A stretch of 64,000 nucleotides of DNA from Propionigenium maris DSM 9537 (GCF_027925155.1 NZ_BSDY01000002.1:124001-188000); one strand, 5' to 3'; positions 35,269 through 44,389 are shown, counted from the stretch's first letter. Notes: generated by a model from the letters alone, not told the origin. Translations and numbers: made by a program.

Positions 35269-36600
35269 ATGGCAAAACTAGAAAAGAACTTTGGATTTAT
35301 GACTGCTCTTACTACTGTTGTAGGGATGGTTATAGGTTCTGGTGTATTCTTCAGACCAAACGTAGTATTTAAAGCAACTGAGGCACCTGGTATCGGAATG
35401 GTACTTTGGGTAGTTGCTGGAATTATATCTATTGCAGGAGGACTTACTGCTGCAGAGCTGGGAGCGGCAATCCCAAAAACTGGTGGTATGATCGCCTGGC
35501 TTGAGGAGGCTTTCGGTAAGAGAGTAGCTTTCCTTCTTGGATGGACTCAGGCAGCAATCTTTATGCCTGGAACACTGGCGGCACTGGCAATCATCTTCGC
35601 AACTCAATCGGTAAGCCTTATGGGGCTTGGACAGGGAGCTATCGTTCCTATGGCAATTGGATGTATCGTGTTACTTGCAGCAATGAACTCTATCAGTTCA
35701 AAGCTTGGAGGAGGGATCCAGGTTGTTTCAACTGCAGGTAAGCTAATACCATTATTTGCTATCATTATATTTGGATTTATGAGACCTGAGGGAGGAGCAG
35801 CTAACCTGTCTCCAATGTTCCCAGAGGCTCTTTCAGAGGGTAAAACAATGTTCGCAGCTGTTGGAGCAGCTCTTGTATCTATCATGTTCGCATTTGACGG
35901 ATGGATCAACGCTGGAGTTCTAGCTGGTGAGATGAAGAACCCTGCAAAGGATCTTCCAAAGGCAATCGTTGGAGGACTAGCTGGTATCACTGTAATCTAT
36001 GTTCTTATCAATATAGCTTACCTATATGTTCTTCCTGCAGATGTTCTTGCTAACTCAGCAACTCCTGCAGCAGACGTGGCAATGGCTCTGTTTGGACCTA
36101 TTGGTGGTAAGTTTATCACTGCTGGTATTGCAGTATCTATCTTCGGTGCTTGTAATGGATATATGCTTACTGGTATGAGAGTTCCATATACTCTTGCTTC
36201 AGAGGGGCTTCTTCCTGGATCGGATAAGATCGGTAAGATCCACCCTAAGTTTGGTACACCGGTAGCATCTTGTGCTCTTATCTCTGTACTGGCTATCCTT
36301 TACACACTGTCTGGACAGTTCAACTTACTAGCTGACCTTACAATATTTGTAATCTGGGTATTCTATACTCTTACTTTCATAGCTGTTATCAAGCTGAGAA
36401 AGGATCAGCCAAACCTACACAGACCATACAAGGTACCTCTGTTCCCGATAGTGCCAATCATCGCTATTATCGGAGGAACTTACATTGGAGTATCTACATT
36501 CATTAATACTCCTGTATATGCTATTGCAGCATCCCTTGCAGCACTAGCTGGTCTTCCAATCTACGCTATGCAGAGCAAGAAGAAAGCAGCTACTGCTTAA
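35269..36600 (+). CDS. APC-superfamily amino-acid permease (SteT-like)
   Basis: 443 aa, about 12 membrane helices. The first helix carries the substrate-binding signature VVGMVIGSGVFFRP, helix 3 has AAELGAAIPKTGG, and FAFDGWINAGVLAGEMKNP marks helix 6. The whole pattern closely follows B. subtilis SteT (serine/threonine exchanger, LAT family), so small neutral amino acids are likely; the exact substrate is unproven. ATG after GGGAGG. Monocistronic. Confidence 0.88.
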   Translation: MAKLEKNFGFMTALTTVVGMVIGSGVFFRPNVVFKATEAPGIGMVLWVVAGIISIAGGLTAAELGAAIPKTGGMIAWLEEAFGKRVAFLLGWTQAAIFMPGTLAALAIIFATQSVSLMGLGQGAIVPMAIGCIVLLAAMNSISSKLGGGIQVVSTAGKLIPLFAIIIFGFMRPEGGAANLSPMFPEALSEGKTMFAAVGAALVSIMFAFDGWINAGVLAGEMKNPAKDLPKAIVGGLAGITVIYVLINIAYLYVLPADVLANSATPAADVAMALFGPIGGKFITAGIAVSIFGACNGYMLTGMRVPYTLASEGLLPGSDKIGKIHPKFGTPVASCALISVLAILYTLSGQFNLLADLTIFVIWVFYTLTFIAVIKLRKDQPNLHRPYKVPLFPIVPIIAIIGGTYIGVSTFINTPVYAIAASLAALAGLPIYAMQSKKKAATA

Positions 36601-36610
36601 TTGAAAATTA

Positions 36611-36641
36611 AAAGGATGACTCTAAGAGTCATCCTTTTTTT
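36611..36641 (+). terminator. Terminator of the APC permease
   Basis: Near-perfect stem AAAGGATGACTCT/AGAGTCATCCTTT followed by a T7 run. Confidence 0.9.
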
Positions 36642-36687
36642 ATTTCCCTATATATCACTTTCTCTTCGCAATCCTCTTATGAATTCT

Positions 36688-36713
36688 GTTACTTTGTCTT
36701 GACACAAAGTAAC
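36688..36713 (-). repeat. REP-like palindrome, copy 1
   Basis: Ten-bp perfect arms GTTACTTTGT/ACAAAGTAAC with loop CTTGAC. The reverse complement (loop GTCAAG) matches copy 2 at 42456-42483. It lies upstream of the isoprenoid operon. Confidence 0.7.
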
Positions 36714-37175
36714 CAAAGGTCAAGACCTTCGGCAATCGACTTTTCCAGAAAGTTCAGAGTTTCTCTTCCTTTTATTGGCTCTAGATAGAACCTAAACTGT
36801 TCGACGGAAAGAGGTAACATATACTGTGACGCCTAAACGTCTGCCTACGGTCACTTTATATTTCTATTTTAGACTTTTCAAACATACCTTTTGTAGTTCG
36901 TCTTAAATCTTTTTTCTAATTAATCCTCACAAAGTTCCTTACATTAGTTTAGGATAGCTTTGCTCGTCATATTACTCTGGTGCCTTTAAATTCGTGGTAA
37001 TTTGTGATAATTCGTGACAGAATTTTTATAGATTTTTCCACTTCCTGCTTATCTAAGTAAGTTTTTCAACTTTAATTTTTTATTAATGTCCTCTTTAAAA
37101 CTCCCATAGAAAAAGGATTTCTATACCTTTTATCTAAAAGACTAGTGATAAATTTAGTATTACTGGGAGGTTAAA

Positions 37176-38090
37176 ATGACTAAAAAGCAGATAATAACCA
37201 TTCTTGCACCATATTCCTGGTCGGCGGCAATAGTGCCGGTTACCATTACGACCCTTTTCTACCTCTATCAGGGGGGAAGCTTCAGGTTGGACCTTATTGT
37301 AGCCATACTCCTTGCTGCAGTGTTGGGGCAGAGCTTTACCAATATAGTAAACTGCTACTCGGACTTTATGAGCGGGCTGGACACCGAGGACACGATATTT
37401 GACTCTGCAGGTTCAGTTATTGTAGGGGAGGGAGTTGATCCCAAGGATGTGAAGAAGCTCATGGGCTATGTATTTATAATCTCCATCATCCCCATCCTCT
37501 ACCTTACCTATATACGAGGTCCCCTCGTACTAATCTTTGGAGGGATAGGAGTCATCTCAGGTCTCATCTATTCAGCGGGGCCCCTTCCCATCTCCACAAC
37601 TCCCATCGGGGAGATCTACTCGGGAGTAGTGGACGGCTTCTTTATCTCAGGGCTCTCCTACTTCATATACTCAGGGGGGCTTTCCTGGGAGATCTTTTTC
37701 ATCGCCATCCCGGCAGTGCTGTGGGTAACCACAATGACCTTTACCAACAGTATCTGTGATATGGAGAAGGACAGTTCCCACCGCCTTACCCTTGCCCTCC
37801 TTTTGGGAAAGGAAAGGTCTATCCTGGCTCTGAAGCTCTTCTATCTGGGGATGTTTTCCTTCCTCATAGGAGCTGTAGCCATTGGTCTTCTTCCAGTATC
37901 TATGCTCCTTCTCACCCTTACCCTACCTGTTATCTGGAGGAGACTCACAGGGATAACCACAGAAAACACCACTATGAGGAATAAGTTTCCCCTAATGGGT
38001 CTATCCTGTGGTTCTGGGATAATCTTCTTTAAGGTCTACACCCTTATTATGGCAGGGGAGATAATCTGGAGGGGAGTGATGCCAGGATGA
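37176..38090 (+). CDS. UbiA-family prenyltransferase (MenA-like)
   Basis: 304 aa, about 8-9 membrane helices. Both Asp-rich motifs of the UbiA superfamily are present: N-x-V-N-C-Y-S-D-F-M-S-G-L-D (about residue 60) and N-S-I-C-D-M-E-K-D (about 190). They bind the Mg-prenyl diphosphate. The pattern resembles MenA (1,4-dihydroxy-2-naphthoate prenyltransferase), but no other men genes are here, so the acceptor is open. First gene of a five-gene operon; the stop overlaps the next start by 4 bp. Confidence 0.85.
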   Translation: MTKKQIITILAPYSWSAAIVPVTITTLFYLYQGGSFRLDLIVAILLAAVLGQSFTNIVNCYSDFMSGLDTEDTIFDSAGSVIVGEGVDPKDVKKLMGYVFIISIIPILYLTYIRGPLVLIFGGIGVISGLIYSAGPLPISTTPIGEIYSGVVDGFFISGLSYFIYSGGLSWEIFFIAIPAVLWVTTMTFTNSICDMEKDSSHRLTLALLLGKERSILALKLFYLGMFSFLIGAVAIGLLPVSMLLLTLTLPVIWRRLTGITTENTTMRNKFPLMGLSCGSGIIFFKVYTLIMAGEIIWRGVMPG

Positions 38091-38452
38091 AGTTAAAAGA
38101 TATAGAGACCCAGGAGTATTTTAAACTTATCGATGGAGAATATATGAAGGAGCTCTCCTCCATCACCTCAGAGAGGGAGGTCCAGACAGACTTTAAAGTT
38201 GCATACCTCATCCTCCACTTTCACATCTCTGGGAATGAGGAGGGGGAACAGGAGAAAAACATCCTTCTGGGAGACCTCTTTATATCCATTCTCACTGGAC
38301 GCCTCACCTCAAGGGACAGGGGGCTTCTAAGAAGGATTATTCACAGGATATCCCACTGTCACTCTCAAAGGATTATGGGGAGGGCAGTATGCTACAGGGA
38401 AGAACTCCTTCCCCTTGCAAGGGAGGTGGCCTATGCTAAAGGAGATCTTTAG
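38087..38452 (+). CDS. Small protein, possible component I of a heterodimeric prenyl diphosphate synthase
   Basis: 121 aa, soluble, mainly helical. A segment K-N-I-L-L-G-D-L-F-I-S-I-L-T recalls the conserved G-D-x-[FY] stretch of heptaprenyl diphosphate synthase small subunits (HepS), though it is shorter than those. It overlaps UbiA by 4 bp and the catalytic synthase by about 20 bp, a tight coupling that would suit a subunit. The assignment is inference from context plus one short motif. Confidence 0.4.
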   Translation: MKLKDIETQEYFKLIDGEYMKELSSITSEREVQTDFKVAYLILHFHISGNEEGEQEKNILLGDLFISILTGRLTSRDRGLLRRIIHRISHCHSQRIMGRAVCYREELLPLAREVAYAKGDL

Positions 38453-39380
38453 AGATGACCTTATAAGAATAGAGGAGAGTATCTATACAATTATAGAGGA
38501 GATAGAGGATCTCCTCATAAGGAAGGAGGTCAAGAGGCTGGTAGCATCTGGGGGGAAGAGGCTCAGACCCCTCTTCCTCATCTGGTCTGCCAAAGCTGGT
38601 ACTCTGAATGATAGTTGCTACAGGGCTGCTGCTGCCCTTGAGCTCCTCCATACAGCCTCCCTCATCCACGACGATATTATAGACAAAAGTTTTATGAGAA
38701 GGGGAGAGGCTACCACCCTTAAGATCCACGGCGGGGAGGAAGCCACCTCCATAGGGGCTGTTCTCTCCCTCTTTGCCATAGATCAGATAACCTCCCTGGG
38801 AGATGAAGGGGTGTCCCGCCTTCTGGTCTCCACCCTAAAGGACCTCTGTATGGGAGAGATCAAGCAGCTGGAGGAGAGATATAGCTTTCAGTGCACATAC
38901 GAGGACTACCTGGAAAAGATCGCCAAGAAGACTGCCTCCCTCCTGGCCCTTCCCTGTATTGCAGGGGGTATCCTCTCTGGAGCCAAGGAGGATACAAGAA
39001 GAGAGCTCTTTTCCATAGGGTTTAATATAGGGTGTGCCTTCCAGATCCTGGATGATATAAAAGATATCACCTCCTCCCCGGAGGATACAGGAAAGGAGAG
39101 TGGCGAGGATATCAGAAGCGGTATAGTGACCCTTCCCTACCTCCTTCACATGGAGGAGGATGAGGAGTTTAAAGGGTGGATTGAAGCTCTTTCTCCCCAC
39201 TCGGAGAAGGAGGATTTTCATAGAGTTGTTGATGCAGTTAGAAAATCTACGGCTATTGAGAGATGCTACCAGATAAGCAACTCCTATCTGGAGAGAGCTT
39301 CCAGATCCCTCTCTGCTATCGCTTCTCCTGAAGCGAGGAAGGGATTCACCTTTGTCATAGATCACCTCTACAGGAGGTAG
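38433..39380 (+). CDS. Trans-polyprenyl diphosphate synthase
   Basis: 315 aa from the ATG at 38433 (GGGAGGTGG five bases before). First Asp-rich motif HDDIIDKSFMRRG (about 85), second FQILDDIKD (about 205), and an N-terminal GGKRLRP. The fifth residue before the first motif is Ala rather than a bulky aromatic, a sign of a long-chain product. It supplies the prenyl tail for the UbiA enzyme two genes upstream. Confidence 0.92.
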   Translation: MLKEIFRDDLIRIEESIYTIIEEIEDLLIRKEVKRLVASGGKRLRPLFLIWSAKAGTLNDSCYRAAAALELLHTASLIHDDIIDKSFMRRGEATTLKIHGGEEATSIGAVLSLFAIDQITSLGDEGVSRLLVSTLKDLCMGEIKQLEERYSFQCTYEDYLEKIAKKTASLLALPCIAGGILSGAKEDTRRELFSIGFNIGCAFQILDDIKDITSSPEDTGKESGEDIRSGIVTLPYLLHMEEDEEFKGWIEALSPHSEKEDFHRVVDAVRKSTAIERCYQISNSYLERASRSLSAIASPEARKGFTFVIDHLYRR

Positions 39381-39447
39381 AGTAATTTAAAGTTATCAAA
39401 TATATCCCTTCCTTAACTAGGAGGGAGGGGTTGAAAAAGGAGGAAAC

Positions 39448-40932
39448 ATGAAGGATATTATTGTTATCGGAGCCGGCCCTGGAGGACTTTCCACAGCCAT
39501 GCTCCTTGCTCATAGAGGATACAATGTAAGGGTCTTTGAAAAACAGGGGTATATCGGAGGAAGAAACTCTCAGATAAAGCTGGGAGACTACTCCTTTGAT
39601 ATGGGCCCCACCTTCTTTCTCATGAAGGAGATCCTGGAGGAGATATTTACAGAAACCGGAAGAAATCTTGAGGACTATGTGGACCTCATAGAGATAAATC
39701 CCATGTACCGTTTAAAGTTCGGAGAGGGGAAGACCTTCTATCCCTGGTCGGCTTCTGAGAAGGAGAGGATGATAGAGGAGATCGAGAGGGTCTTCCCTGG
39801 AGAATCAGGGGGCTACCTGGAGTATCTCAGGAGGGAGGAGGAGAAGTTCCAGAGGCTGATCCCCTGCCTGCAGATTCCCTACTCTAACCTTGCAGACCTT
39901 TTTAAGCTGAACTTTATCAAGGCTCTTCCCTACCTGGATGCCCATAAGTCTCTCTACACCTCTCTGGGAAGATACTTTAAGGAAGACCTCCTCAGGCTTT
40001 CCTTTACATTCCAGGCAAAGTATATCGGGATGTCCCCATGGGAAGCCCCGGGAACCTTCAGTATCATCTCCTACCTGGAACACAAGATGGGAATCTACCA
40101 CGTGAAGGGAGGACTGAACAGACTCTCCCATGCCATGGCTGAGGCTGTTGTAGAGGATGGAGGAAGTATCGAGGTCGACTGCCCGGTAAGGGAGATCCTT
40201 TTTGAGGGGAGAAAGGCTGTCGGTGTGGAGCTTGCCGACGGAAGAAGGATAGAGGGAGATCACGTCATCATGAACGCTGACTTTGCCATGGGGATGAAGA
40301 AGCTCATACCAGATGCCCTGAAGGACAAGTACAGCGACACCAACCTCCAAAAGAAGAAGTACTCCTGCTCCACTTTCATGCTCTACCTGGGGCTAGATAA
40401 GGTCTACGAAGATCTTCCCCACCACAACATTATCTTTGCTAAAAACTACAGGGAAAACATTGCCGACATAACAGAGAGAAAGATCATCTCCGAGGATTTT
40501 TCCTTCTATGTTCAGAATGCCTCTGTATCAGATCCTACCCTGGCCCCAGAGGGAAGGTCCGCCCTCTATGTACTGGTGCCGGTCCCCAACAACAAGTCCA
40601 GCATAGACTGGGAGAGGGAAAAACACTCCTACAGGGATATGGTTATGAGAGCTCTGGAGAATGAAGGTGGCTTTGAAGGCATCTCGGAATCTATAGAGGA
40701 AGAGAGGATAATCACTCCTGCAGACTGGGAAAAGGAGATGGATGTATACCTGGGAGCTACCTTTAATCTGGGACACCAGGTCTCCCAGATGCTCATCCTG
40801 AGACCCCACAATAAACTGGAGGGATATGAAAACCTCTATATTGTGGGAGGAGGAACCCATCCTGGAAGCGGACTTCCCACAATCTATGAATCTGGAAGGA
40901 TTACAGCCAACCTCATCCACAGGGAGGTATAG
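39448..40932 (+). CDS. CrtI-family FAD-dependent phytoene desaturase/isoprenoid oxidoreductase
   Basis: 494 aa. Dinucleotide-binding motif IVIGAGPGGLSTAMLL at the N-terminus, the YIGGRNSQI FAD segment, and the family C-terminal signature GGGTHPGSGLPTIYESG. Family members desaturate, saturate or isomerise isoprenoid chains. No phytoene or squalene synthase is present here, so the substrate may be the prenyl tail or the prenylated ring product made by this operon rather than a carotenoid. It begins 67 bp after the synthase with AAGGAGG and ends 2 bp before the UbiB-like gene. Confidence 0.85.
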   Translation: MKDIIVIGAGPGGLSTAMLLAHRGYNVRVFEKQGYIGGRNSQIKLGDYSFDMGPTFFLMKEILEEIFTETGRNLEDYVDLIEINPMYRLKFGEGKTFYPWSASEKERMIEEIERVFPGESGGYLEYLRREEEKFQRLIPCLQIPYSNLADLFKLNFIKALPYLDAHKSLYTSLGRYFKEDLLRLSFTFQAKYIGMSPWEAPGTFSIISYLEHKMGIYHVKGGLNRLSHAMAEAVVEDGGSIEVDCPVREILFEGRKAVGVELADGRRIEGDHVIMNADFAMGMKKLIPDALKDKYSDTNLQKKKYSCSTFMLYLGLDKVYEDLPHHNIIFAKNYRENIADITERKIISEDFSFYVQNASVSDPTLAPEGRSALYVLVPVPNNKSSIDWEREKHSYRDMVMRALENEGGFEGISESIEEERIITPADWEKEMDVYLGATFNLGHQVSQMLILRPHNKLEGYENLYIVGGGTHPGSGLPTIYESGRITANLIHREV

Positions 40933-40934
40933 AT

Positions 40935-42146
40935 ATGAATAGCTTTGCCTTCCTGAGACTTGTATCATCCTTCTATAAAAAGAAACTTCCAGACCTGAAG
41001 AAGATCCAGGGGAAGGGACTCCTGGCTGTAAAGGTGGCCCAGCACTATGCTCTGAGGGCTGACTTTCTCTCTGAGGAGATGTGTACCCACCTGAGCAAGC
41101 TCTATACCCACAGCTATCCTGCCAGGGAGGAGACCCTCTCCCAGCTCATAGGAGACGAGGAGTACCTCAGGAGCAGCTTTACCTCCTGGGAGGAGAAGCC
41201 CTTCTCCTCTGCCTCGGTGGGGCAGGTACATAGGGGAGTCACATCCACTGGAGAGAGGGTTGCCATCAAGGTAATCAGGGGAAGCTTCAGGGAACCCTTT
41301 CTGAGAGACCTTCAGAGTATAGAGGGACTTATAGAGAGGATTAGGGGAGTGTGGCCCAAGTTTAACAAGATCTTCAATCCCATAGGGATCCTTGAGAATA
41401 TTAAAAACTATACCCTGGAGGAGTTAAACCTTCTCCACGAGTACCGGGATACTGAGGAACTCAGGGGGATAAGGGATAGGTGGATAGAGGAGTTCGATCT
41501 CTCCACCCTGGATTTTCCCAAGCTCTACAGGGAGCTCTCCTCTGAAAACCTTCTGGTATCCCAGTATATAGAGGGGGAAACCTTTGACAGCCTTTTAAGC
41601 AGAGAGGCCCTTACCTACGATACCCTCCTTGAGCTCTTCAGGCTTCACAGCTTCTATATCTTCAGGGTGGGAACCTTTCACGGTGATCTTCACCCTGGAA
41701 ATATAATCCTTGGAAGGGACAATAAGATCTACCTCATAGACTGTGCCGGTCTCTCCAAGATATCTCCAAAGCTTCAGAGGGGACTCTTCTGGTTCTTCTA
41801 CTATCTCAGCAGGTATGACTACCATGGGGCTGCCAGGTACCTCAACAGGATGTCCCTCATCCCCATAGAGGGAGAGGTATACGATGAATTTCTGAATAAG
41901 TTCCTTCTTCTCTACCAGGACTTCAAGGGAGCCACCGTTTCTGAGATCAGTCTTACCAGACGGATGATGGAAACCATTAAGATGGGAATCAACTCTGGAA
42001 TGGATTTTGGAGATGGGATGTTCCCCGTCATAAAGAGCCTTATGTATCTGGATGGAATGGTTTTAAGGTGTAAGCCAGAAGCTGTCCTCATGGAGGATGT
42101 GAGGGAGTTTACAGACTACCTCATAGACTGGATTCCAAAGGAGTAA
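40935..42146 (+). CDS. UbiB/ABC1-family atypical kinase-like protein
   Basis: 403 aa. Family elements: an N-terminal K-V-A-Q (canonical K-x-G-Q), the Ala/Ser loop FSSASVGQVHRG, the Lys in VAIKVI, the catalytic region FHGDLHPGNI and a metal-binding I-D-C-A-G in place of DFG. Unlike many bacterial UbiB proteins, a C-terminal membrane segment is not obvious. UbiB-type ATPases help extract membrane quinone precursors. Being last in this operon suggests assistance with the isoprenoid product. The altered KxGQ and DFG deserve note. Confidence 0.85.
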   Translation: MNSFAFLRLVSSFYKKKLPDLKKIQGKGLLAVKVAQHYALRADFLSEEMCTHLSKLYTHSYPAREETLSQLIGDEEYLRSSFTSWEEKPFSSASVGQVHRGVTSTGERVAIKVIRGSFREPFLRDLQSIEGLIERIRGVWPKFNKIFNPIGILENIKNYTLEELNLLHEYRDTEELRGIRDRWIEEFDLSTLDFPKLYRELSSENLLVSQYIEGETFDSLLSREALTYDTLLELFRLHSFYIFRVGTFHGDLHPGNIILGRDNKIYLIDCAGLSKISPKLQRGLFWFFYYLSRYDYHGAARYLNRMSLIPIEGEVYDEFLNKFLLLYQDFKGATVSEISLTRRMMETIKMGINSGMDFGDGMFPVIKSLMYLDGMVLRCKPEAVLMEDVREFTDYLIDWIPKE

Positions 42147-42675
42147 AAACTAAAAATGATTCGCACCTTTCTCTTGTACCCCAAGGACATTTCTTCCCTA
42201 TGGTCAGGTCAAAAAAAGATGCCTATACAAAAAAATTACCACGAATCCCCCAAGAGAACTTCTTCGCTACGCTCACAGCGTTAAACGAATTAGGATTTCA
42301 AATTAAAATGCTGTCTGCAGGTAGTCGTCGGACTTCACTTAAAAAGCTTACTTCAAATTGCGTTTAACTTCTTTAGGCTCTGTAGAGAGCCCAGGAGAGC
42401 AATGGAAACTATGTTCTTACTTATAAAGACAATTACCGAAAGACTTGATTTTTTGGATACCTTTGTATCAAGACAAAAGTATCGAATTTTCTTTGGTTCG
42501 TTTTTCCTTTATTCTTACTTTACTTTAGTAAACTTTAGAAGAATGGTATGTCCGACTAGAAATAAACCATATAACGTACCTTATATAAAAACCTTATCGA
42601 TTAACTTTTGAGATCTTTTAAAAGTTTCATAATTTAATTTACAAAAAAGACCTGAAGGTACTACCTTCAGGTCTT
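42147..42675. other. Intergenic region with REP-like element
   Basis: Non-coding. Contains copy 2 of the palindrome and scattered sequence like the 36.7-37.1 kb gap. A 69-codon open frame (42402-42611) has low-complexity content and no ribosome site. Confidence 0.5.
42456..42483 (+). repeat. REP-like palindrome, copy 2
   Basis: Arms GATACCTTTGT/ACAAAAGTATC (one mismatch) with loop ATCAAG. Opposite in orientation to copy 1 and just downstream of the isoprenoid operon. Confidence 0.7.
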
Positions 42676-42677
42676 TT
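42645..42677. terminator. Bidirectional terminator between the isoprenoid region and the K+ channel
   Basis: 16-bp arms around a centre at 42661 with A-run left and T-run right. The channel stop codon (42678-42676) overlaps the edge of the stem. Confidence 0.88.
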
Positions 42678-43683
42678 ATTCAGATATAGTTTTCAGTGCT
42701 GCTATCTGTTCGCTGTTTCCAAGAACCAGGAGCTTATCTCCCATATTTAGTACAGTATGAGATCTGGGGTTCAGCTCTACCTCCCCCTCCTTCTCTATAC
42801 CTATAACTATGAGGTTAGTCCTCTGAGGGATCTTGGCTTCCCTCAGGTTGCTTCCTACCAGTTCACTCCCCGTCTTAAGGGGTACCGATGCAAAGTTCAG
42901 CCCCTCCAGACTGTGGTTTTTACTCATTACATCCAGAAAGCTCACTATCTCGCTCTGGGTTGCCGTAGCAAACATCCTGTTGGCTGCTATCTCCAGTGGG
43001 GATATTATCTTATCCGCTCCGGCCCTTCTGAGCTTCCCCTCACTACTTGCCTCTACAGCCCTTGTAATTACCCTTATATCCCTATTCAGATCCTTGGCAC
43101 TGAGGGTAACAAAGAGGTTGTCTGCATCGGTAGATAGTACCGAAAGAAGAACCCCAGCCCTCTCTATACCAGATTTTTTAAGGATCTCATCATCTGTGGC
43201 ATCACCAAGGACATAGAGGATGTTATCCCCATACCTGGCTACCATCCCCTCTATACTTTCAGGAGATTTTTCTATCACCACAAAGGGGTACCCCTTATTC
43301 ATAAACTCCTCTATGAGCTTCTTTCCCGTCCGTCCATTTCCGGCGATTATATAGTGTCTCCTCAGTTTTTCAATCTTCTTATTCATCTTTACACTCCTCA
43401 GGTAGGTTCTCATCTCCCCCTCTACAAAAAATGTGGTGAGGCTGGTAGCTGCATAGATTACCACACTTATTCCGGAGAATATCAGGCCGCTGGTAAAAAG
43501 CCTCCCTGCAGGTGAGAGGGGACTTACCTCGCCAAATCCCACTGTGGAAAGGGTTATTGCCGTCATATAGAGGGCATCTGTAAGGGTATAACCCTCTATA
43601 TAGATATATCCCAGGGTTCCCGCTATTCCAATTCCCAAAAGAACTGCCAGGGCCCCCCATACCTTCTTCAATTCTTGATCCAT
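42676..43683 (-). CDS. Two-helix K+ channel with RCK (TrkA-N/TrkA-C) domains
   Basis: 335 aa. Two membrane helices flank a pore loop with the selectivity filter S-T-V-G-F-G-E (about residue 47). A TrkA-N domain (YIIAGNGRTGKKLIEEF, a variant Rossmann motif; about 110-230) and a TrkA-C domain (about 250-335) follow. This is the MthK/Kch layout, a ligand-gated K+ efflux or uptake channel. It follows the degenerate EAL gene by 12 bp, so the two are probably cotranscribed. Confidence 0.93.
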   Translation of the reverse strand: MDQELKKVWGALAVLLGIGIAGTLGYIYIEGYTLTDALYMTAITLSTVGFGEVSPLSPAGRLFTSGLIFSGISVVIYAATSLTTFFVEGEMRTYLRSVKMNKKIEKLRRHYIIAGNGRTGKKLIEEFMNKGYPFVVIEKSPESIEGMVARYGDNILYVLGDATDDEILKKSGIERAGVLLSVLSTDADNLFVTLSAKDLNRDIRVITRAVEASSEGKLRRAGADKIISPLEIAANRMFATATQSEIVSFLDVMSKNHSLEGLNFASVPLKTGSELVGSNLREAKIPQRTNLIVIGIEKEGEVELNPRSHTVLNMGDKLLVLGNSEQIAALKTISE

Positions 43684-43695
43684 AAAAGATACCCC

Positions 43696-44334
43696 TTATT
43701 TTTTGTATATGAGATCTACTCCCACTTCTCTAAGGTTTTTTTCGTCTATCTTCTCATTTTCCTTTATCTTATAGATTATTTTTCCCCCATAGGATTTCGT
43801 TGTCTCTATGAGCTCCCTGTTTTCAAGGCTGCTGACCTCCACCATATGGGGCTCTATAAGGGATAGAAGGTTTCTGTCTAGACTCTGATTCCCCTCCTTG
43901 ATGAGGATCTCATATCCCTCCTCTACATAGTCAAGGATCTCCTCCACATCGCTCCAATCCTTGAATCCCTTGATCTCAAAGCAGATATTCTCCTTACTCA
44001 GCTGATACTTGTTCAGCATACTCTCGATATTGCTGAAGAGAAAGTCGCTGTCCTTTATATAGTTTACCCTGAGGGTATAGAAGAACTTCTTGTCCAGGTA
44101 TCCCCTCTCCCTTGCTATCTTAAGGGCTTTATCCTTTATCTTTGAGATGAAGAATTCAAAAAAGTTTTCATCGTAGACCCAGTCATAGATCTCCTCCTTT
44201 TCAAGAGCCATATCCTCTGGGAACTCCTTGATCACCTTATAACCATATATCTCATTGGTTTCCAGATCCCTTACAGGTACAAAATTAATCTTTACATCCT
44301 CTATCGCTTTCTTTAGATCGCTACAAATCGCCAA
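43696..44334 (-). CDS. Degenerate EAL-domain protein
   Basis: 212 aa, soluble. The fold pattern of EAL phosphodiesterases is visible: FVPVRDLETNEIYGYKVIKEF (where Y-Q-P-I...G-x-E-A-L is usual), FYTLRVNY (the strand-2 region), and ENICFEIKGFKDW (the I-x-x-E-I-T-E strand). The eponymous E-A-L is K-V-I, and several metal-binding acids are missing, so hydrolysis of c-di-GMP is unlikely; a binding or protein-interaction role is possible. Start is TTG at 44334 with AGGGGG nine bases upstream. It precedes the K+ channel by 12 bp. Confidence 0.6.
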   Translation of the reverse strand: MAICSDLKKAIEDVKINFVPVRDLETNEIYGYKVIKEFPEDMALEKEEIYDWVYDENFFEFFISKIKDKALKIARERGYLDKKFFYTLRVNYIKDSDFLFSNIESMLNKYQLSKENICFEIKGFKDWSDVEEILDYVEEGYEILIKEGNQSLDRNLLSLIEPHMVEVSSLENRELIETTKSYGGKIIYKIKENEKIDEKNLREVGVDLIYKK

Positions 44335-44359
44335 GCTAAAATCCCCCTAACTAAATAAA

Positions 44360-44389
44360 GGGCTTCAGACTCCATGGAGTCAAAAGCCT
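44360..44389 (-). terminator. Hairpin between grdX-like and EAL-like genes
   Basis: Stem built on GACTCC/GGAGTC extended by GGCTT/AAGCC with a mismatch, followed on the minus strand by CCTTTATTT. A weak terminator or processing site. Confidence 0.5.

Larger units (their letters stand above)
36601..37175. other. Intergenic region with REP-like element
   Basis: Contains the permease terminator and the palindrome at 36688-36713. The remainder (36720-37170) is non-coding, with motifs such as AATTCGTG near 37000-37020, and resembles loosely the region at 42147-42645. The first isoprenoid gene begins at its end. Confidence 0.5.

Noticed and set aside
35048..35281. 77-codon open frame upstream of the APC permease
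   Set aside because: No ribosome site, overlaps the permease promoter and start, and the composition follows the AT-rich DNA.
38415..38432. Longer start of the polyprenyl synthase at 38415
   Set aside because: The ATG at 38433 has the ribosome site; the extra six residues are not family-like.
39380..39447. Terminator or attenuator between the prenyl synthase and CrtI-like genes
   Set aside because: Only a weak CCTTCC/GGAGGG pairing over the ribosome site, without a U-run.
42402..42611. 69-codon open frame after the isoprenoid operon
   Set aside because: It runs through the REP-like palindrome, has no ribosome site and no protein-like pattern.
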